Source: an uncultured Oxalobacter sp.
Lineage (GTDB): Bacteria; Pseudomonadota; Gammaproteobacteria; Burkholderiales; Burkholderiaceae_D
NCBI GenBank assembly: GCA_934270705.1
Contig: CAKQQG010000027.1
Coordinates: 1-20,945 of the forward strand
Length of the DNA stretch: 20,945 nucleotides
Direction: 5' to 3'
The notes under the pieces were generated by a model, which did not search any database, was not told the origin of the DNA, and was given only the letters and a program-made list of their open reading frames with translations. Position numbers and translations under genes: made by a program. This document shows positions 17,199-20,945 of the stretch, in pieces. Position 1 is the stretch's first letter. The number at the start of each line of letters is the position of its first letter.

Positions 17199-18566
17199 CT
17201 AACGCATACCGGGCATCATCCCCTTCAGACCTCGCATCAGTTTCATCATGCCGCCATTTCTCATTTTCTTCATCATCGACTGCATTTGTTCGAATTGCGA
17301 AAGCAAACGATTGACTTCCTGAACCTGCACACCAGCTCCCGCCGCGATCCTTCGTTTGCGCGATGCCTTGATCAACTCGGGTTTGGCACGCTCCTGCGGC
17401 GTCATTGAATTGATGATGCCGGCCATTCTTCCGACATGCCGATTGGCCTGTTCCATATTGGTTCCCTGTGCGGCCTGCCGAAACTGTGCCGGCATTTTAT
17501 CCAGCATGCCAGACAAGCCACCCATGTTCTTCATTTGTTCAAGCTGTGCCTTGAAATCATTCAGATCGAAACGACCGCCGACCTTCAGTTTCTTTTCCAG
17601 TTCCTGTGCGGCTTTGAGATCGACATTTTTTCGCGCCTCTTCAACCAGCGCCAGAATGTCACCCATCCCCAGTATCCGGTTCGCCATTCTGACGGGATCG
17701 AAGGCTTCCAGCCCGTCAAGTTTTTCGGAGACGCCCACAAACTTGACCGGTTTTCCGGTGATATGCCGCACCGACAGAGCCGCGCCCCCCCTTGAATCAC
17801 CATCGAGTTTTGTCAACACGATACCGGTCAACGGCAAGGCATCGTTGAAGCTTTTGGCGACATTGATGGCATCCTGTCCCAGCATGGCGTCCACTACGAA
17901 CAGTGTTTCTATCGGCGACAGAGCTCGATGCAAACCGGATATTTCCTGCATCATTTCCTCGTCGATCCCCAGACGGCCCGCCGTATCCACAATCAGCACA
18001 TCATAAAAATGCCGTTTTGCATAATCCAGTGCAGCCTGTGCAATGGCAACCGGTTGCTCCGATGTATCGGTTCCGAAAAAATCTGCGCCACCTTGTGCCG
18101 AAACCGTTTCCAGCTGTTTGATCGCGGCAGGACGGTAAACGTCTGTCGATACCGTCAGCACCTTCTTTTTCTTTTCCTGACGCAAATATCTGGCCAGCTT
18201 GCCCACCGTGGTGGTTTTGCCGACCCCCTGCAAACCGGCCATGAGAATGATCGCAGGCGGTTGGGTGGCAAAATTGAGCTGGGAAGCTTTTTCTCCCAGA
18301 TCGGCTCCCATCACACTGGCCAGTTCCTGCTGAACCACTCCCACCAACGCCTGTCCGGGCGAAAGCGAATCCATCACCTCCTTGCCCATCGCTTTTTCAC
18401 GTACCTTGCCGATAAAGTTCTTGACGACGGGTAACGCGACATCCGCTTCCAGTAACGCAAGTCTTACTTCACGCAGCATTTCCGCCGTATTGGCTTCCGT
18501 CAAGCGTGCCTCGCCACGAATCGTCTTGACGACCCTGGCCAGGCGTTGAGTCAGGTTATCCAGCAT
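17199..18566 (-). CDS. ffh: Signal recognition particle protein Ffh
   Basis: Ffh is the SRP54 homologue. With 4.5S RNA it binds signal sequences on nascent membrane proteins and hands them to FtsY. The 455 residues comprise the helical N domain, the SRP GTPase domain (G1 GLQGVGKTTT at 111-120, DTAGR, TKLDGDSRGG) and the methionine-rich M domain (about 300-455), ending MMKKMRNGGMMKLMRGLKGMMPGMR-like with many Met and basic residues. The RNA-binding S-R-K-R-R-I-A-A-G-A-G motif is present. The ATG at 18566 opens the conserved MLDNLTQRL. A TAAAAT -10-like box lies about 65 bases upstream. The gene diverges from fhs across a 309-base non-coding stretch; 4.5S RNA itself is not in this window. Confidence 0.98.
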   Translation of the reverse strand: MLDNLTQRLARVVKTIRGEARLTEANTAEMLREVRLALLEADVALPVVKNFIGKVREKAMGKEVMDSLSPGQALVGVVQQELASVMGADLGEKASQLNFATQPPAIILMAGLQGVGKTTTVGKLARYLRQEKKKKVLTVSTDVYRPAAIKQLETVSAQGGADFFGTDTSEQPVAIAQAALDYAKRHFYDVLIVDTAGRLGIDEEMMQEISGLHRALSPIETLFVVDAMLGQDAINVAKSFNDALPLTGIVLTKLDGDSRGGAALSVRHITGKPVKFVGVSEKLDGLEAFDPVRMANRILGMGDILALVEEARKNVDLKAAQELEKKLKVGGRFDLNDFKAQLEQMKNMGGLSGMLDKMPAQFRQAAQGTNMEQANRHVGRMAGIINSMTPQERAKPELIKASRKRRIAAGAGVQVQEVNRLLSQFEQMQSMMKKMRNGGMMKLMRGLKGMMPGMR

Positions 18567-18691
18567 AGCAATCCAGTCACAAATGAATTTTTCGAAAAGA
18601 CCCTCCGTCGGGCCACACCTCTACGGTTCTATTTTAATCACATTTCCAATCCGGCCTGCAAAGCAGTAAAAACGGAGATTTGCCATACAAC

Positions 18692-18785
18692 AAGTCCTCT
18701 CTCCCCCGTCAGGCAAACGATTTGCATCATTTTCGTTCCGATTTGAAACGAGGGCAGGCAATATCTGTCTCTCAGAGGCTTTTTT
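18692..18785 (+). ncRNA. Foldable, terminator-ended stretch before fhs: possible attenuator leader or small RNA
   Basis: The 18567-18875 gap holds no gene. On the + strand, G-T-C-T-C (18767-18771) can pair with G-A-G-G-C (18775-18779) around TCA and runs into six T, a small terminator-like hairpin with no + strand gene before it. The same AGAGGCTT (18774-18781) can instead pair with AAG-CCTCT (18692-18700, one bulge). Two small hairpins lie inside: GCAAA/TTTGC (18713-18725) and TCGTT/AACGA (18733-18751). A weak promoter, TTCCAA-N17-TAAAAA at 18644-18672, could start such an RNA. I could not match it to any known riboswitch, 4.5S or 6S RNA. Confidence 0.2.
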
Positions 18786-18787
18786 AG

Positions 18788-18817
18788 TTGCGAACCGTAC
18801 TTTGTATATTCTACAAT
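18788..18817 (+). promoter_or_regulatory. Predicted fhs promoter
   Basis: TTGCGA (18788-18793), an 18-base spacer and TACAAT (18812-18817) form a plausible sigma-70 promoter. The start would be near 18824, about 50 bases before the ATG. Its layout resembles the SWIB gene promoter. Confidence 0.5.
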
Positions 18818-18875
18818 GACCTTTAACTTTGAATTAGTGTAACCTTTTTTCCTGCAGAGAAAGCGAGACCCAAAT

Positions 18876-20549
18876 ATGACATCAGATATTGCCATTGCTC
18901 AAAGTGCGAAAATGCTTCGCATCAGTCAAGTTGCGCAACGCTATGATATCGAGGAAGAATACCTGGAACCCTACGGCCACTACAAAGCCAAAATTTCACT
19001 GGATTTCCTCGACACTCTGAAGGACAAACCGGATGGCAAACTGATTATGGTCACCGCCATCAATCCGACGCCCGCTGGCGAAGGCAAGACCACGACCACG
19101 ATCGGTCTGGGAGACGCGCTCAATCGCATTGGCAAAAAGGCCATTATCTGTCTTCGTGAACCCTCCATGGGACCGGTCTTCGGCATGAAAGGCGGTGCTG
19201 CCGGCGGCGGTTATTCGCAAGTCATCCCGATGGAAGACATCAATCTCCATTTCACCGGCGATATCAGTGCTGTCGCCATGGCCAACAACCTGTTGTCCGC
19301 ACTGATCGATAACCATATCCATCATGGCAACGAACTGGGTATCGATGCGCGTCGTGTCGTCTGGAAACGCGTCATCGACATGAACGACCGTGCCCTGCGT
19401 AACATCACCATCGGTCTCGGCGGTCCGGCAAACGGTTTTCCGCGTACGGACGGTTTCAATATCGCCGTCGCATCCGAAGTCATGGCCATCTTCTGCCTCG
19501 CTACCAGTCTGCAGGATCTGAAAGAACGTCTCGGAAAAATCGTGGTGGCCTATACCCGGGATCTGAAGCCGATTTTCGCCAGCGACCTCAAGGCACATGG
19601 TGCCATGGCGGCCCTGCTCAAGGATGCCATCAAACCCAACATGGTCCAGACGCTGGAAAACAATCTGGCATTCATCCACGGTGGTCCGTTCGCCAACATC
19701 GCAACGGGCAGCAATTCGGTCATCGCCACCAAGTCGGCACTGAAACTGGCTGACTATGTCGTTACCGAAAGCGGCTTCGGCGCCGATCTCGGTGCGGAAA
19801 AATTCGTCGATATCGTTTGCCGCAAATCAGGACTCCGTCCCGACTGCGCCGTCATCGTCGTCACTATCCGGGCACTGAAATATCATGGCGGCGTCAACTT
19901 GCCGGATCTGGGCAAGGAAAATCTTGCTGCCCTTGAAAAAGGCATCGCACACCTCGAACGTCACGTCAACAACATCCGCAACCATTACGGTTTGCCTTGC
20001 GTCATTTGTATCAACCACTTTACCCTGGATACAGATGCGGAAATCCAGTTGCTCAAGGAAAAAATGTCAAGCCGCGGCGCGCCGATCGTCGTTTCCAAGC
20101 ACTGGAGCGAAGGCGGCAAGGGTGCCGAGGAACTGGCCAAGACTGTGGTCAATGTTATCGAAACCACACCGAGCAACTTCAAGTTCGTCTATGACGAAAC
20201 GGATTCGTTGTGGAACAAGATGTCCACACTTGCGACAAAACTCTATGGTGCACGGGATATCGTCGCCGACAGCAAGGTCAAGGCACAGATCCGCAAGCTG
20301 GAAGAAGACGGATACAGGAACTATCCGATTTGTGTCGCCAAGACACAATATTCCTTCGCAACCGATCCTGCATTGCGCGGCGCACCGTCTGGTCACTCCG
20401 TCAATATTCGGGAAGTCCAGCTGGCATCGGGTGCGGAATTCATCGTGATGTTGTGTGGCGATGTCATGACCATGCCTGGTCTTCCGAAAGTACCGTCATC
20501 CAACATGATCGACATCGATAGTGAAGGACGGATAGTCGGATTATTCTGA
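18876..20549 (+). CDS. fhs: Formate-tetrahydrofolate ligase
   Basis: Fhs makes 10-formyl-tetrahydrofolate from formate, tetrahydrofolate and ATP in the cytoplasm, feeding purine, formyl-methionine and serine synthesis. The 557 residues match the family length. The ATP-binding loop TPAGEGKTT is at 65-73, followed by family blocks [31 protein letters not shown], and the C-terminal [11 protein letters not shown]. The ATG at 18876 opens the conserved SDI-I-A family start; the ribosome site is only a loose purine stretch (GAGAAAGCGAG). In an oxalate degrader formate is an abundant end product, so this enzyme could tap it for biosynthesis (inference). It is a single-gene unit between the predicted promoter and the hairpins at 20557-20636. 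Confidence 0.98.
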   Translation: MTSDIAIAQSAKMLRISQVAQRYDIEEEYLEPYGHYKAKISLDFLDTLKDKPDGKLIMVTAINPTPAGEGKTTTTIGLGDALNRIGKKAIICLREPSMGPVFGMKGGAAGGGYSQVIPMEDINLHFTGDISAVAMANNLLSALIDNHIHHGNELGIDARRVVWKRVIDMNDRALRNITIGLGGPANGFPRTDGFNIAVASEVMAIFCLATSLQDLKERLGKIVVAYTRDLKPIFASDLKAHGAMAALLKDAIKPNMVQTLENNLAFIHGGPFANIATGSNSVIATKSALKLADYVVTESGFGADLGAEKFVDIVCRKSGLRPDCAVIVVTIRALKYHGGVNLPDLGKENLAALEKGIAHLERHVNNIRNHYGLPCVICINHFTLDTDAEIQLLKEKMSSRGAPIVVSKHWSEGGKGAEELAKTVVNVIETTPSNFKFVYDETDSLWNKMSTLATKLYGARDIVADSKVKAQIRKLEEDGYRNYPICVAKTQYSFATDPALRGAPSGHSVNIREVQLASGAEFIVMLCGDVMTMPGLPKVPSSNMIDIDSEGRIVGLF

Positions 20550-20556
20550 ATGTCCA

Positions 20557-20586
20557 TGCCACATCCGGAAAAAACCGGATGTGGCA
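20557..20586 (+). terminator. Hairpin after fhs (first of two)
   Basis: A perfect 12-bp stem, TGCCACATCCGG (20557-20568) with CCGGATGTGGCA (20575-20586), closes an A6 loop 7 bases after the fhs stop. No T run follows, so it may act with the next hairpin or protect the mRNA end. Confidence 0.6.
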
Positions 20587-20602
20587 CAAGGTAAATGTAC
20601 CA

Positions 20603-20636
20603 TTCTGCGTCATAAACGCAGGATTCATTTTTTATT
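20603..20636 (+). terminator. Second terminator hairpin after fhs
   Basis: CTGCGT (20605-20610) pairs with ACGCAG (20616-20621) around CATAA, extendable by two weaker pairs, and is followed by a T-rich tract (20624-20636). Together with the preceding hairpin it should end the fhs transcript. Confidence 0.6.
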
Positions 20637-20703
20637 TGAATTTCATGATTAGAAGGCAGGTTCACGGCTTTCGCTTCGAACCTGACAAAACCGCCCTGCA
20701 ATG

Positions 20704-20722
20704 CGTTATCTATCAGATAACG
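20704..20722. promoter_or_regulatory. 19-bp palindrome upstream of the PanE-like gene
   Basis: CGTTATCTATCAGATAACG has perfect 8-bp arms around a 3-base centre. It lies in the 350-base gap between fhs and the next gene, about 180 bases before the start codon. That gap otherwise holds the two fhs hairpins and an A/T-rich stretch (about 20770-20825) likely to contain a promoter, but no gene. It could be an operator. Confidence 0.4.
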
Positions 20723-20899
20723 TAAAGTACCTTTTGTTACCGGCAAGGTTCTATCGTGACGGGCATGGGTTTTCTCATATGTACGAGAACTTCATACATA
20801 CATAAAAACGGAATTGATAAAAACAGTCCGGCAGACAAGTGACACTACCCGGCAACGGCAAACCGCCTGTCAGTCGAGGACGAAGAAAAGGGAAAGAAC

Positions 20900-20945
20900 A
20901 TGAAAATAGCGATCATAGGAGCGGGAGCGATAGGAGGCTACGTAG
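20900..20945 (+). CDS. PanE/ApbA-family 2-dehydropantoate 2-reductase, 3' part beyond the window
   Basis: Only the first 15 codons are visible: MKIAIIGAGAIGGYV. This is the N-terminal NAD(P)-binding G-x-G-x-x-G motif in the form typical of ketopantoate reductases, which reduce ketopantoate to pantoate. AAGGGA lies about 6 bases before the ATG at 20900. The visible codons are unusual for this window (ATA for three of four Ile, with GGA and GCG), but the sample is very small. Other members of this family act on other 2-keto acids, so true PanE function is not certain from the fragment. Confidence 0.75.
   Translation, partial: MKIAIIGAGAIGGYV

Noticed and set aside
18689..18790. Glycine riboswitch or 4.5S RNA suggested by CTCTC and CAGGCAA segments near ffh and fhs
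   Set aside because: The conserved glycine aptamer core and the 4.5S apical GGAAGG...AGCAGCC motif are both absent.

Overview
The window looks like ordinary chromosome of an oxalate-degrading betaproteobacterium of the genus Oxalobacter (Burkholderiales, Oxalobacteraceae). The strongest evidence is a full-length oxalyl-CoA decarboxylase gene (oxc) closely resembling the Oxalobacter formigenes enzyme as I recall it. The rplU-rpmA-obg-proB block, with rppH and proS close by, and the CNP1-like gene next to rppH also fit Betaproteobacteria. It is not obviously the classical O. formigenes type sequence: Oxc here has 569 residues rather than 568, with an apparent extra Asp near residue 72.

Layout, left to right. 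(1) 1-1172: 3' part of panB, a strong terminator, and a small molybdenum-binding Mop gene. (2) 1281-2834, minus strand: a spermidine-synthase-like methyltransferase-fold gene followed by a beta-carbonic anhydrase, probably one operon. (3) 3005-4971, minus strand: single-gene oxc unit with a strong terminator and, upstream, four 14-bp FNR-box-like palindromes spaced exactly 24 bp apart. (4) 5357-6571: a secreted Sel1-repeat protein and tRNA-Arg(CCT). (5) 6705-10175: uup (ABC-F) and convergent murJ. (6) 10266-13346: rplU-rpmA-obg-proB. (7) 13343-14522, minus strand: rppH followed by a CNP1-like exported protein, the latter sharing a TTAA stop overlap with proB. (8) 14717-18566: proS, a bidirectional terminator, a SWIB-domain gene and ffh. 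(9) 18567-20945: a foldable leader-like region, fhs (formate-tetrahydrofolate ligase), tandem terminator hairpins, and the first 15 codons of a PanE/ApbA-family reductase.

How the genes work together: oxc releases CO2 and formyl-CoA from oxalyl-CoA. The formyl-CoA transferase that completes the cycle is not in this window. Carbonic anhydrase could handle the CO2, and Fhs could draw part of the formate into one-carbon metabolism; both links are inference from gene content. Most of the rest is housekeeping: translation, secretion, envelope, and proline and pantothenate synthesis.

I see no mobile element, CRISPR array, phage gene or defence system. The most unusual feature is the phased operator array in front of oxc. 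Second is the attenuator-like region in front of fhs.
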